Source: Robiginitalea aurantiaca (GTDB lineage: Bacteria > Bacteroidota > Bacteroidia > Flavobacteriales > Flavobacteriaceae). From it: DNA of 64,000 nt. Below the pieces are notes generated by a model. That model was given only the letters and a program-made list of their open reading frames with translations. It had not been told where the DNA came from and searched no databases. Where the stretch lies: contig NZ_JAUDUY010000002.1 in NCBI RefSeq assembly GCF_030380815.1, forward strand, positions 558,001 to 622,000. Direction: 5' to 3'. Each line of letters starts with the position of its first letter. Position 1 is the first letter of the stretch. The position numbers were made by a program, and so were the translations under genes. This document shows, piece by piece, positions 17,602-27,091 of this stretch.

Positions 17602-19095
17602 ATGAACCAGGAGGAGGCATTTCGGTCTGAAATTAAAGCGGGTTATACTTTTAAGGGTGATTCCATTACCCTGGGAGCGGCCATGCTAGAGGAAAAAGCC
17701 CTGACCGGAGCCTACGTTAAGGTCCCTTTGAAAACGTTGAACCGCCATGGGCTGATTGCAGGCGCAACGGGGACCGGTAAAACAAAGTCCCTTCAGGTAC
17801 TTGCCGAAAACCTTTCCGAAAAAGGGGTCCCGGTCTTTCTAATGGATCTTAAGGGCGACCTGAGTGGCCTGGCACAGCCCAGCCCCGGTCATCCGAAAAT
17901 CGACGAGCGCCATGAGCAAATCGGCCTCCCCTTTGAGCCTAAGGATTTCCCCGTTGAAATCCTGACGCTTTCCGAGCAGGAAGGGGTGCGACTAAGGGCT
18001 ACGGTATCAGAATTCGGACCCGTTTTACTTTCCCGAATTCTGGATCTTTCCGATACTCAGTCCGGGATCGTGGCTGTTATTTTTAAATACTGTGACGACA
18101 ATAAACTCCCGCTTTTAGACCTCAAAGATTTCAAGAAAGTATTGCAATACGCCACGGGGGAAGGCAAGGAAGCCTTTTCCAAAGATTACGGCCGGATCAG
18201 CACGGCTTCCACGGGGACGATTCTAAGAAAAGTCATCGAAATGGAACAGCAGGGAGCAGATCTGTTTTTTGGCGAAAAGTCCTTTGATGTCGATGATCTC
18301 ACGCGAATTGACGACCAGGGCCGGGGGGTGATAAACATCCTTCGCCTTACCGACATCCAGAACCGACCCAAACTCTTTTCGACATTTATGCTGAGTTTGC
18401 TGGCCGAAATCTACAGCACCTTTCCCGAACAGGGAGATACTGAAAGACCTGAACTTGTTTTCTTTATCGATGAGGCCCATCTGATCTTTAAAGAAGCCTC
18501 TGATGCCCTGCTGGAGCAGATCGAAAGTATTGTCAAACTCATCAGGTCTAAAGGCGTTGGAATTTACTTTGTCACCCAAAACCCAACAGACATTCCCAAT
18601 GAGGTACTCTCCCAGCTCGGATTAAAAATCCAGCACGCCCTCAGGGCTTTTACCGCCAGAGATCGTAAGGCCATTAAATTGACGGCCGAAAATTATCCGA
18701 CTTCAGACTACTACGACACCAAAGAAGTCCTTACGGGATTGGGAATCGGAGAAGCGCTGGTAACCGTACTGGATGAAAAAGGACGTCCGACCCCCCTGGC
18801 CGCTACCCTGATGCGCGCCCCGATGAGCCGTATGGATATCCTCACCGATGCGGAACTTACAACAGTTGTAAAAAATTCGCGTATTGCAGATTCCTATAAC
18901 GAGGTTGTAGACCGTGAAAGCGCCTATGAAATTCTCAATAAAAAAATTGAAAAAGCCCAATCCAAAGCCCCACCTCCCGCTCCTAAAACGTCCCGTAGAA
19001 GGAGTTCCAGGCGTCAGGATCCCATCGTGAAAGTCCTGACCAGCGCTACCTTTATCCGGGGTGTGATGGGTATTTTAAACAAAGTGCTCAAATAA
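17602..19095 (+). CDS. HerA-like P-loop ATPase, DUF853 family (YjgR-like)
   Basis: 497 residues. Walker A GATGTGKT at 54-61, Walker B LVFFIDEAHLIF in the second half, and an FVTQNPTDIP sensor segment match the DUF853/YjgR branch of the HerA/FtsK-like ATPases. The C-terminus is a basic tail (SRRRSSRRQD). Family members are predicted nucleic-acid or protein translocases, but their role is not settled. It is divergent from queE. Confidence 0.85.
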   Translation: MNQEEAFRSEIKAGYTFKGDSITLGAAMLEEKALTGAYVKVPLKTLNRHGLIAGATGTGKTKSLQVLAENLSEKGVPVFLMDLKGDLSGLAQPSPGHPKIDERHEQIGLPFEPKDFPVEILTLSEQEGVRLRATVSEFGPVLLSRILDLSDTQSGIVAVIFKYCDDNKLPLLDLKDFKKVLQYATGEGKEAFSKDYGRISTASTGTILRKVIEMEQQGADLFFGEKSFDVDDLTRIDDQGRGVINILRLTDIQNRPKLFSTFMLSLLAEIYSTFPEQGDTERPELVFFIDEAHLIFKEASDALLEQIESIVKLIRSKGVGIYFVTQNPTDIPNEVLSQLGLKIQHALRAFTARDRKAIKLTAENYPTSDYYDTKEVLTGLGIGEALVTVLDEKGRPTPLAATLMRAPMSRMDILTDAELTTVVKNSRIADSYNEVVDRESAYEILNKKIEKAQSKAPPPAPKTSRRRSSRRQDPIVKVLTSATFIRGVMGILNKVLK

Positions 19096-19126
19096 TCAGA
19101 ACCCTAACAAATTTTAGTTCCAATAC

Positions 19127-19669
19127 ATGAGAAAAATCCCGCTATTTCTGTGCCTTGCCTTTTTGGTTGTCCAGTGTACCACTGATAAAAAAGATCCTTT
19201 CCGGGTTGATAAGGACCGGGTTGGCAAACTCGAAAAAACCCATACTGTTTCGGATTTGGAAACGGTCTTTGAAACGGATTCCCTGATCCGGGACACCACA
19301 CGTATGAATATGGGAAGGAATCGAAAAATCGAAATTTATGAAAAAGGAGGGGCACACCTGCTTACCCTAACCCCATCCCAGGATTCAGTGCCCGGAATTG
19401 AATCGGTCTGGATTCGGGATCCCAGGTATAAAACTGCTGAGGGAATCGGCATGGAAACAACTTTTGGAGAAATAGAAAAAACATATGAAATCCGTAAAGT
19501 GGTTAGCTCCCTGAACAATGTCCTGGTACTGCTCAAGGATAACCCCATGTATTTTACCATTTCCAGGGAAGAGCTCCCGGGCGCCCTCAAATATTCCGGA
19601 ACACCTGTGGAAGCTGTTCAGATTCCGGATGAAGCCAGGGTAAAATACGTAATGGTCGGCTGGGAATAA
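19127..19669 (+). CDS. Hypothetical lipoprotein
   Basis: 180 residues, lipobox VVQC (Cys17). The mature part is mostly beta (GNRKIEIYEKGG-like strands, ESVWIRDPRYKTAEGIGMETTFGE) and resembles small lipoproteins that follow a 'GIGMGTTFGEI' pattern, but I cannot name the family with certainty. It lies between the DUF853 ATPase and an alpha/beta hydrolase, 16 bases before the latter, so cotranscription is likely. Confidence 0.72.
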   Translation: MRKIPLFLCLAFLVVQCTTDKKDPFRVDKDRVGKLEKTHTVSDLETVFETDSLIRDTTRMNMGRNRKIEIYEKGGAHLLTLTPSQDSVPGIESVWIRDPRYKTAEGIGMETTFGEIEKTYEIRKVVSSLNNVLVLLKDNPMYFTISREELPGALKYSGTPVEAVQIPDEARVKYVMVGWE

Positions 19670-19685
19670 ATGCTCCATCAAATCC

Positions 19686-20534
19686 ATGACCCCCTTTTCT
19701 GTATTTCTTAAAAATGTCCTTGCCACAACCTACGGGAAGTGGTTCAACCTGGTTGCCCTATTCAACCCTGCCTACGCCGGTAAACTGGCCTTTGAGACTT
19801 TTATCAAAGTTCGTAAAGGAAAAGTACAGCCGGAGCAACAGCCCTACCTGGATGAAGCCCGGCACAGTGTGGAGATTGTCAATGGGTCGCGCATTCAAAC
19901 CTACCAATGGCCAGGAACGGGGCCACGTGTATTGCTTATTCACGGTTGGGAAAGCAACTCTTTTCGATGGCGAAAACTGATCGAAGTCCTCAGGAATGAT
20001 AATTTTCATGTGATCGCCTTCGACGCTCCCGCCCATGGGTATTCAACAGGAAAAATCCTGCATGTGCCTCTGTATGGAGAGTGCGTGGAGCATATGGTAA
20101 AGCAATTTGAGCCCAAATATGTAATCGGGCATTCCATGGGGGGCATGACTGCCCTGTATCACGCGCACAGACATCCCAATGAATCCGTTGAAAAAGTGGT
20201 CACCATTGGGTCACCGGCAGAATTTGAAGCCATAGCGAGGTCCTATCAGCAAATGCTCGGATTTAACGATCGGGTGCTCAATGCCTTTGATCGGGTAATT
20301 TATGACGAATTCGGATACCACATCCACGAATTTGCCACCCCGGAGTTTATTCGGGGAAATCCCAAAAAAGGGCTTTTGCTTCATGACAGGCTGGACCTGA
20401 TCGCCCCCTTCCACGCATCCGAGAAAGTTCACCAGGCCTGGGAAAACAGCACGCTGGTTCCGACCGAAGGCCTTGGGCACTCCATGCATCAGGAGGATGT
20501 CAATAGACAAATCGTGGAATTCCTCAAAAACTAG
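19686..20534 (+). CDS. Alpha/beta hydrolase
   Basis: 282 residues. The fold markers are LLIHGWESNSFRW (oxyanion-hole HG), AFDAPAHGYS, and the nucleophile elbow GHSMGG; the acid lies in DRLDLIAPF and the histidine in EGLGHSMH. A cytoplasmic esterase or related hydrolase; substrate unknown. Confidence 0.85.
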   Translation: MTPFSVFLKNVLATTYGKWFNLVALFNPAYAGKLAFETFIKVRKGKVQPEQQPYLDEARHSVEIVNGSRIQTYQWPGTGPRVLLIHGWESNSFRWRKLIEVLRNDNFHVIAFDAPAHGYSTGKILHVPLYGECVEHMVKQFEPKYVIGHSMGGMTALYHAHRHPNESVEKVVTIGSPAEFEAIARSYQQMLGFNDRVLNAFDRVIYDEFGYHIHEFATPEFIRGNPKKGLLLHDRLDLIAPFHASEKVHQAWENSTLVPTEGLGHSMHQEDVNRQIVEFLKN

Positions 20535-20597
20535 CACTCATATTGTGCGGCCGGATTTGGGTATTTTGTATTTTTACGGGTATTAAGAAAGTTTAGT

Positions 20598-21020
20598 ATG
20601 CAGAACGTCTCACCATTCCACATCGCCATACCCGTACACAACCTGGATGAGTGCCGAACATTTTATCGCGAAATTCTGGGCTGCCAGGAAGGCCGAAGTA
20701 GTGATCACTGGGTGGATTTTAATCTCTTCGGGCACCAGCTCGTCATCCATTACAAACCAAAAACAGAAGAGGTTCTTCACACCAATGCGGTGGATGGTAA
20801 AAATGTACCGGTACCCCATTACGGGGTGGTCCTGCCCTGGGAGCAGTTTGAGTCTTTTTCAGAGGAATTAAAAGCCAAAGGGGTTGATTTTGTTATTGAA
20901 CCCTATATTCGGTTTAAAGGGGAGGCCGGGGAGCAGGCTACCTTATTTTTTCTTGACCCTGCCGGCAATGCCCTGGAATTCAAGTCTTTCCGAAACATAG
21001 ATCAGCTATTCGCCAAATAA
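20598..21020 (+). CDS. VOC-superfamily (glyoxalase/dioxygenase-like) protein
   Basis: 140 residues with two beta-alpha-beta-beta-beta units: [22 protein letters not shown] at the start and [15 protein letters not shown] at the end. Metal-ligand candidates are His8 and the Glu of the last strand. The family covers lyases, dioxygenases and resistance proteins; no specific role is indicated. It converges with the small membrane gene 6 bases away. Confidence 0.85.
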   Translation: MQNVSPFHIAIPVHNLDECRTFYREILGCQEGRSSDHWVDFNLFGHQLVIHYKPKTEEVLHTNAVDGKNVPVPHYGVVLPWEQFESFSEELKAKGVDFVIEPYIRFKGEAGEQATLFFLDPAGNALEFKSFRNIDQLFAK

Positions 21021-21026
21021 TTCTGT

Positions 21027-21209
21027 CTATTTTTTAATAAATCTATGGTAGGCCCACAGCCCCACTCCATAGACTAGGGCAAAAATCAGGGCTTCCACAC
21101 CCTCTTTTTGCATCACTTCCGAAGAAAAGCTCCTTTCGAGTATTAGTGATACCACGAAGTAAAGGACCCCGCCAATCAATGCCTGGGAAAGTAACCGCTG
21201 TTTTGTCAT
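21027..21209 (-). CDS. Small two-helix membrane protein
   Basis: 60 residues from ATG 21209 (a longer frame from TTG 21242 would overlap the GNAT gene). Helices lie around residues 10-24 and 40-55 with a basic end (HRFIKK). No family recognised. It is the last gene of a run with the GNAT and DUF2306 genes, 19 bases after the GNAT stop. Confidence 0.55.
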   Translation of the reverse strand: MTKQRLLSQALIGGVLYFVVSLILERSFSSEVMQKEGVEALIFALVYGVGLWAYHRFIKK

Positions 21210-21228
21210 CGTTATATTGTTTAATTCT

Positions 21229-21714
21229 TCAAGAGTTGGCAATCCTGCCTTGAAATCTTTTTACAAAGCAAACACTGTTTTCAATTCCGATATAAGGGCC
21301 GTAGTTCTCCATTTCTGAATACCCGGCTTTCCGGTAAAAAGCAATGGCTTCAGGCTGGCGTTTACCCGTTTCCAGAACGCATCGTACCGCCCCGGACTCA
21401 AAGGCCCATTCCTCAAGGCCGGAAAGCACTTTATGAGCTGCCCCCGAACCCCGGTAGGCCGGGAGGACATACATGCGTTTGATTTCAAAACTGTCCGCCT
21501 TAAACGGTTTTATGGCCCCGCAACCCACCGGGGATTCCCCGTCAAACACCAGTAAGACCCGATCCAGACCCTGGATACTATTGAATTGATCGTAAAATCC
21601 GTGTTCAGCTCCATCGCGTTCCTCGAGTTCGGCATCCAGCTTCGCTACGAGAAGTTTGAATCCCTCGTCCCGAAAATCGGTGCGCCTGGTATGAAAGGAA
21701 GTACTACTGCGCAT
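21229..21714 (-). CDS. GNAT-family N-acetyltransferase
   Basis: 161 residues from ATG 21714, which sits one base after the stop of the DUF2306 gene and so is probably translationally coupled. Acetyl-CoA-binding motif A is MYVLPAYRGSGAAHKVLSGLE, and the C-terminal EAIAFYRKAGYSEMENYG matches motif B. Acceptor substrate unknown. Confidence 0.85.
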   Translation of the reverse strand: MRSSTSFHTRRTDFRDEGFKLLVAKLDAELEERDGAEHGFYDQFNSIQGLDRVLLVFDGESPVGCGAIKPFKADSFEIKRMYVLPAYRGSGAAHKVLSGLEEWAFESGAVRCVLETGKRQPEAIAFYRKAGYSEMENYGPYIGIENSVCFVKRFQGRIANS

Positions 21715-21715
21715 A

Positions 21716-22339
21716 TCATCCGAGTTGCAAGCCACGGCGGCGGACCCAGTAAAAGGCAAAAATCAGGTTAGGCACCCAGCAAAGCCAGGCCACGATTCTG
21801 TACGCGGTCAGGAATTCACTAAAAATCAATATAAGTACGGGCATCCATATTCGCAGTGAAACAGCAGCAAAACAGGCTGCATAACTGTAGATCATATAAC
21901 CTTCATGGGCAGTCAGGTCCCCAGAGCGAATGGAAGTATAAGCTTTGAGGGTAAAAAAGATCCAAAGTACCCCGAGGAAGAAAAACCCAAGGCTGGCAAT
22001 CCAGCCACCTGTAGCGAAAAATGAAAGGTAAATCCCGCATGCTCCGCTGATCAGGGCTGAGACGACATACACCTTGCCCAGGATTTTGTGCCACTTCAGG
22101 TAATAGCGCCGAAGTGCCCGGCTGAACTGAGTCCAGCCCACCAGAAGGGAGGCTCCCCCAAAAACAATATGACCGTAAAAAGCCACATTCCATGGCAAAC
22201 TCCCGAGAATCTCAACCGGCTTGGTGGCGAGAAGTCCCATATCCCGTCCTCCGAGCAAATATAGAAGGGGATAAAATCCAATAGTGATCGCCAGCATTCC
22301 GAAAGCTACCCAGGCGAATTTGTTCGTTCTTGGTTTCAT
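21716..22339 (-). CDS. DUF2306 membrane protein
   Basis: 207 residues with about six membrane helices. The pattern of HIVFGGASLLVGW, KWHKILGKVYV and AHEGYMIYSYA is that of DUF2306, a family with conserved histidines that resembles heme-binding membrane proteins but has no known function. It heads an apparent three-gene unit with the GNAT and small membrane genes and is 21 bases from the esterase gene upstream. Confidence 0.8.
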   Translation of the reverse strand: MKPRTNKFAWVAFGMLAITIGFYPLLYLLGGRDMGLLATKPVEILGSLPWNVAFYGHIVFGGASLLVGWTQFSRALRRYYLKWHKILGKVYVVSALISGACGIYLSFFATGGWIASLGFFFLGVLWIFFTLKAYTSIRSGDLTAHEGYMIYSYAACFAAVSLRIWMPVLILIFSEFLTAYRIVAWLCWVPNLIFAFYWVRRRGLQLG

Positions 22340-22360
22340 AGGTGATGTATTCCCTGGTCC

Positions 22361-24094
22361 CTAGCGGTACCTCCAACTTGTGATATCAGCACCTTCAGGG
22401 GCCGATTTAGCAATCCGTTCCATGATTTTAGGTACATACATACTGTTGTACCGAAGGCGACTGATGTGATTGGGTTGGTCCGGATCGCCATTCCAACAGT
22501 GCTCCGCCCGATCACCATAAAGCACCTCGCCCTCGTAATACGGGTCCGTGGTACTCTCGAGGAAATCTTCCATCAGATAGACGGCGTTGTTCAGATAGTA
22601 GTTGTCCATGTCACCGCAGTAAATATGGATTTTACCTCTTAGTTCCGGTCCGAGCTTTTCCCAATCGCGTTCTAAAATGTATCTGAGGTCGTAATTTTCC
22701 CGCCAATAATCCGCTACTTCCTTATCGATAACTCCGGTACGTTTATCCCATATGCGTTGCGGATACCCTTCTGCTCCCTGAGGAGAATAGGTCGCTTCCC
22801 AAATATCCCATTGCTGGCCTGAGCGGCTTTTGTCCCCCAGCACGAGCTCCAGGATGTTGTTCTCCCTTATGGTACTCTGGACATTACCGAGGTAATCACG
22901 GTGTGCCGGGACTTCTATGGGTTTATGGGCACTTTCCGTCCAATACGCATTGGTGTCCTCATAGATATTTGTCAGGCAGTAGGCCCGAAAGTCGATGGGG
23001 TCCGGGCAGGCAGCAAAACATCCGTTGTACTCCTGAGGGTACTTGACCTGTACGGCGAGGGCCTCCCACCCCCCTGTTGAACCGCCGTAAAGAAACCGCG
23101 ACCACCCTGCTCCGATACCCCGGAACTGGGATTCGATAAAGGGAATCAGTTCATAGGTGATGGCATCTCCATAAGGCCCCTGACTTGCTGAATTAACCGC
23201 GTAGGAATCGTCGTAATAGGGTGTGGGATGCTGGATCTCAATAATGAGGAAACGGGGGAAATCGGGTGAATTCCAGCGCTGGTAAAAGTCATATGCTTCC
23301 TGCTGTTGGATAATATTATAGCCCTCAACCCCGAAGCGTTCCGAGTATTCCGGTTCCATTCCAGGATCGGGTGGCGTGGTACGAAAACCCCCGAAGTCCG
23401 AAGGAAAATGGCCCTGAAAAACCATGAGTGGATATCGGGCCTCCGGGTGCGCTTCAAAGTCCTTCGGCAGCAGAATATGTGCGCCCAGATACATATCGCG
23501 ACCCCAGAATTCAGAAAGTCTTTCGGACTTTATTTTGACATGTTTAATCCATGGGGTATCCTCGGGGGCGGGTATCGGGGGAATGATCTGATCCATCACC
23601 AATTCAAGTCCGGTGACTCCATTTTTTCCGACATTAACGGTTATCGGTTTGCTGTAGAGGTTCCCTGGAGATCTGTTCCACTGCTGTCCCTCTCCATTAT
23701 CCATGGGAAGCTTAACGGTATGACCCGTCGAGAGATTAAATGTTTCATAGACGTGAAGCAAAGCCTGTACCTGATATTCCCCTGGGGGGATCTCTGAAAG
23801 ACTTTCATATGGGAAACCCAAAGCACCTGAATCAAAATCCATCCCAGCTCCGGGCTGCATTCCCTCCACGTTCATGCCAAAAATTAATTGGGTATTGAGC
23901 CCTGCACTGATCTGAAACCTGGGTTCCTGCGAGGCGTCATTTGAGAACATCAGTAATAGACGTCCATCTTTTGGGGAGTCCGCAACGGCTTCTGTAAAGG
24001 AAATACGAATCGTATTTGCACTTGTGGAATCTCCGGCATTTTCACATCCCGAGAATATTATGGCTGAAAAAACGAGTGTAAGTAATACGCGCAT
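22361..24094 (-). CDS. Putative esterase lipoprotein (enterochelin-esterase-like fold)
   Basis: 577 residues. Lipobox FSGC (Cys17) followed by ENAGD. An N-terminal beta domain of about 180 residues precedes an alpha/beta hydrolase domain with the nucleophile segment YGGSTGGWEA; the likely acid and histidine are in CGDMDNYYLN and GDRAEHCWNGD near the end. The fold resembles the Fes/esterase-D group. The large N-terminal domain and lipid anchor suggest action on an extracellular substrate, not identified. Confidence 0.75.
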   Translation of the reverse strand: MRVLLTLVFSAIIFSGCENAGDSTSANTIRISFTEAVADSPKDGRLLLMFSNDASQEPRFQISAGLNTQLIFGMNVEGMQPGAGMDFDSGALGFPYESLSEIPPGEYQVQALLHVYETFNLSTGHTVKLPMDNGEGQQWNRSPGNLYSKPITVNVGKNGVTGLELVMDQIIPPIPAPEDTPWIKHVKIKSERLSEFWGRDMYLGAHILLPKDFEAHPEARYPLMVFQGHFPSDFGGFRTTPPDPGMEPEYSERFGVEGYNIIQQQEAYDFYQRWNSPDFPRFLIIEIQHPTPYYDDSYAVNSASQGPYGDAITYELIPFIESQFRGIGAGWSRFLYGGSTGGWEALAVQVKYPQEYNGCFAACPDPIDFRAYCLTNIYEDTNAYWTESAHKPIEVPAHRDYLGNVQSTIRENNILELVLGDKSRSGQQWDIWEATYSPQGAEGYPQRIWDKRTGVIDKEVADYWRENYDLRYILERDWEKLGPELRGKIHIYCGDMDNYYLNNAVYLMEDFLESTTDPYYEGEVLYGDRAEHCWNGDPDQPNHISRLRYNSMYVPKIMERIAKSAPEGADITSWRYR

Positions 24095-24262
24095 GACCTA
24101 TTTTTTTAAAAAAGATAGGGCTTTTTAAGAGGCGCTACAATACTCAAATAAAAATTAAAACTTCACCTGAAGCGTCAAAACCCTGAAGTTCAACGATTCA
24201 GTATACGAAAACTCCGGATAAATCGTTAGAGGTTAAAGCCGTTACCCAAAAATCTTACGACC

Positions 24263-24385
24263 ATGAAACGTTGGCATTACGCAGCAATTCTCCTCGGCCT
24301 GCTGATTTGGTTTTCAAGTTGCAGAAATGATGAAGGAGATCCGGAATTTGAGACCCTCAATCCGGTAGAAAATACGGACCAATAA
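24263..24385 (+). CDS. Very small lipoprotein, 40 residues
   Basis: ATG 24263 to TAA 24383-24385. The frame encodes MKRW, a hydrophobic helix (YAAILLGLLIWF), a lipobox FSSC (Cys20), and an acidic mature tail of 20 residues (RNDEGDPEFETLNPVENTD). This is a textbook lipoprotein signal with an acidic patch right after Cys, as in surface-exported lipoproteins. It lies between two minus-strand genes and is below usual gene-calling limits. Function unknown. Confidence 0.65.
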   Translation: MKRWHYAAILLGLLIWFSSCRNDEGDPEFETLNPVENTDQ

Positions 24386-24408
24386 GCCGTTTTTTATATA
24401 GTACTACT

Positions 24409-25293
24409 TTATACGGCGGCCTGGTGCCGCTCCCTGGCCAATAGGGTGTTCTTCAGCAACATCGCTATGGTCATCGGCCCCACTCCTCCGGGTACAGGGG
24501 TGATGAATGAAGCCTTCTCACTAACGGCTTCAAAATCCACGTCCCCGCAAATGTAGTAGCCCCTTTCCCGGGTCTCATCCGGGACCCTGGTGATTCCCAC
24601 ATCGATAATCACTGCACCTTCTTTTACCATATCTGCTTTCAGAAAGTTTGGGATCCCCAGAGCCGAAACCACAATATCTGCCTGGCGGGTCAGAGAGGCA
24701 ATGTCCCTGGTGCGGCTGTGGGTAAGGGTAACGGTTGCATTTCCTGCCGGGCCCTTTTGGCTGAGCAAAATGCTTATAGGCCTTCCCACAATATTACTTC
24801 TTCCAATCACTACAGCGTGCTTTCCCGAAGTTTCAACCCCGTATCTTTTGAGCAATTCCATAATGCCAAAAGGCGTAGCCGAAATAAAGGTTTCCATCTG
24901 CAGTGCCATCTTGCCAAAGTTGGCCGGGTGAAAGCCATCGACATCCTTATCCGGATGCACGGCCATCAGTATTTTCTCCTCATCAATATGTTTGGGGAGG
25001 GGTAATTGAACGATGTACCCGTCGATATCCGGATCTTCATTAAGCCTGTTTACCACCTCCAGGAGTTCTGCCTCTGTAGTTTCTTCGGGCAGTTGTTCTA
25101 ACGTAGAATCAAATCCGATCCTCTTACAGGCTCTTACCTTGCTGCCTACATAGGTAAGGCTGGCTCCGTCATTCCCGACCAGAACGGCGGCCAGATGCGG
25201 GACTTTTTCCCCCCTGGCTGTCATCCCGGCTACTTCAGCCGCGATTTCGTTCTTAATTTCATTGGAGATTTTCTTGCCGTCGAGGAGCCTCAT
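24409..25293 (-). CDS. folD: Bifunctional methylenetetrahydrofolate dehydrogenase / methenyltetrahydrofolate cyclohydrolase
   Basis: 294 residues, normal FolD length. The motifs YVGSKVRACKRIGF (with the catalytic Lys), DGYIVQLPLP, KDVDGFHPANFG, VIGRSNIVGRP and TPVPGGVGPMT are all present. It interconverts methylene-, methenyl- and 10-formyl-tetrahydrofolate with NADP. It lies 38 bases downstream of ffh and is probably cotranscribed. The fhs gene at 34817 makes the same product, 10-formyl-THF, from formate. Confidence 0.97.
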   Translation of the reverse strand: MRLLDGKKISNEIKNEIAAEVAGMTARGEKVPHLAAVLVGNDGASLTYVGSKVRACKRIGFDSTLEQLPEETTEAELLEVVNRLNEDPDIDGYIVQLPLPKHIDEEKILMAVHPDKDVDGFHPANFGKMALQMETFISATPFGIMELLKRYGVETSGKHAVVIGRSNIVGRPISILLSQKGPAGNATVTLTHSRTRDIASLTRQADIVVSALGIPNFLKADMVKEGAVIIDVGITRVPDETRERGYYICGDVDFEAVSEKASFITPVPGGVGPMTIAMLLKNTLLARERHQAAV

Positions 25294-25331
25294 AATCCGT
25301 ATTTTTTATGTGTAATTGAACCTGGCGAATC

Positions 25332-26660
25332 CTATCGCATGTTCTGCATCATCTGCATCATTTTCTTGCCGCCGCCACCTTGCATCATCTTCATCATTTT
25401 GCTCATTTGATGAAACTGTTTGAGCAGCTGATTTACTTCCTGAATGCTTGTACCACTCCCCTTGGCGATCCGCTTTTTCCGGCGCGCATCCAACTTGGAT
25501 GGAGTGGAGCGCTCCTCGGGCGTCATGGAGTATATAATGGCTTCGATATGCTTAAAGGCATCATCGTCAATATCCATCCCTTTCAAAGCTTTACCAGCAC
25601 CGGGGATCATACCCACAAGATCCTTCATACTACCCATCTTCTTGATCTGCTGAATCTGGCTCAGAAAATCGTCAAACCCGAAGGTATTCTTGGCAATCTT
25701 CTTTTGAATCTTGCGCGCCTGTTCTTCATCGAACTGTTCCTGAGCCCTTTCCACAAGGGAAACGACATCACCCATTCCAAGGATTCGGTCTGCCATCCGG
25801 GAGGGGTAGAAAATATCGATGGCATCCATCTTTTCCCCGGTACCAATAAATTTGATGGGTTTATTCACCACGGATTTGATGGATATCGCAGCCCCACCCC
25901 GGGTATCCCCATCGAGTTTGGTCAGGATCACCCCGTCAAAATCGAGAACCTCATTAAATGCTTTTGCCGTATTTACCGCATCCTGTCCCGTCATGGCATC
26001 CACCACAAAAAGTACTTCCTGGGGGGTTACCGCATTGCGGATGTTGGCGATTTCGGTCATCATGGCTTCATCCACAGCCAGACGCCCCGCAGTATCGATA
26101 ATCACCACATTGTGGCCATTGGCTTTGGCATGGGCAACCCCTGCCTGGGCCAGTGAAACCGGATCTGAATTCTCTTTATCCGAATAAACGGGAACTCCAA
26201 TCTGATCCCCAACCACATGCAGCTGATCAATAGCCGCAGGACGATAGACGTCACAGGCAACCAGTAAGGGATTCTTGCTTTTTTTAGTTTTAAGGAAGTT
26301 TGCCAGCTTTCCGGAGAAGGTGGTTTTACCAGAGCCCTGAAGACCACTCATCAGAATTACAGAAGGATTTCCCGACAGGTCAATCCCTTCGGCATCCCCA
26401 CCCATGAGCTCAGTAAGCTCATCCTTGACGATCTTGGTCATCAACTGGCCCGGTTGTAGCGTGGTCAGTACATTCTGTCCAATGGCCTTATCCCGAACCG
26501 TATTGGTGAATTCCTTGGCAATTTTAAAGTTGACATCGGCATCCAGAAGCGCACGCCGAATCTCCTTGGTGGTTTCCGCTACATTTATCTCAGTAATCTG
26601 CCCATGCCCGCGAAGGACGTGCATGGCCTTGTCCAGTTTATCACTTAAGTTGTCAAACAT
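25332..26660 (-). CDS. ffh: Signal recognition particle protein (SRP54 homologue)
   Basis: 442 residues in N, G and M domains: the G-domain P-loop GLQGSGKTTFSGKLA, DTAGR, TKLDGDTRGG and the methionine-rich M domain with the RNA-binding SxxSGT equivalent (IAKGSGTS) and a Met-rich tail (MMQGGGGKKMMQMM). It binds signal peptides on ribosomes with 4.5S RNA and targets them to FtsY/SecYEG. A TATCTTTG box lies 25 bases upstream. Confidence 0.97.
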   Translation of the reverse strand: MFDNLSDKLDKAMHVLRGHGQITEINVAETTKEIRRALLDADVNFKIAKEFTNTVRDKAIGQNVLTTLQPGQLMTKIVKDELTELMGGDAEGIDLSGNPSVILMSGLQGSGKTTFSGKLANFLKTKKSKNPLLVACDVYRPAAIDQLHVVGDQIGVPVYSDKENSDPVSLAQAGVAHAKANGHNVVIIDTAGRLAVDEAMMTEIANIRNAVTPQEVLFVVDAMTGQDAVNTAKAFNEVLDFDGVILTKLDGDTRGGAAISIKSVVNKPIKFIGTGEKMDAIDIFYPSRMADRILGMGDVVSLVERAQEQFDEEQARKIQKKIAKNTFGFDDFLSQIQQIKKMGSMKDLVGMIPGAGKALKGMDIDDDAFKHIEAIIYSMTPEERSTPSKLDARRKKRIAKGSGTSIQEVNQLLKQFHQMSKMMKMMQGGGGKKMMQMMQNMR

Positions 26661-26685
26661 AAATTTTGCCTTTTTTCAGGTCTTG

Positions 26686-26693
26686 CAAAGATA
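26686..26693 (-). promoter_or_regulatory. -7 promoter box TATCTTTG for ffh-folD
   Basis: Perfect TAnnTTTG match, 25 bases before the ffh ATG, giving a normal-length leader. -33 element not clear. Confidence 0.5.
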
Positions 26694-27061
26694 ATAATCT
26701 GAGGTGGATTGGGGAAGGGATCACAACAGGAAGCATAGCGCTATGGCAATCGAAGCTGGCCCTATTCCTCAATCGGTCGAAACAAACACGGAACAGGGGC
26801 TCCAATACCTGCCACTGGAATACTTTCCACAACAAAACAGGAAAGCCTTCGGAGGTACTATTGTTTGATAATATGCATCGAAACCCGCATCTGCCTGTTG
26901 CAGGTTTCCGCGGATAAAATACTCCGGCTATTGAGCACCATAATTTTCGGACTAGGCGATTTTGTGCTCGATTTCAATTATTCAGGCTCACCTTTCCATT
27001 TAAAACATGGATGCAAAAAAGGTTTTGATCGAATACCTTTCACCTGATTTCACCCTTTAAG
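26694..27061. other. Intergenic region without recognised content
   Basis: Between ffh and the thioredoxin gene. Frames here are short and lack typical coding composition. I see no tRNA, repeat or terminator; it may hold a decayed gene or long regulatory leader. Confidence 0.3.
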
Positions 27062-27069
27062 TACCTTTG
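27062..27069 (+). promoter_or_regulatory. -7 promoter box TACCTTTG
   Basis: Perfect TAnnTTTG match 22 bases before the ATG of the thioredoxin-like gene. Confidence 0.45.
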
Positions 27070-27091
27070 ACACATAATGAAATGACATTCA

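Noticed and set aside
26694-27061. Possible 4.5S RNA gene next to ffh
   Set aside because: No conserved GGAAGCAGC-type hairpin could be seen; proximity to ffh alone is not evidence.
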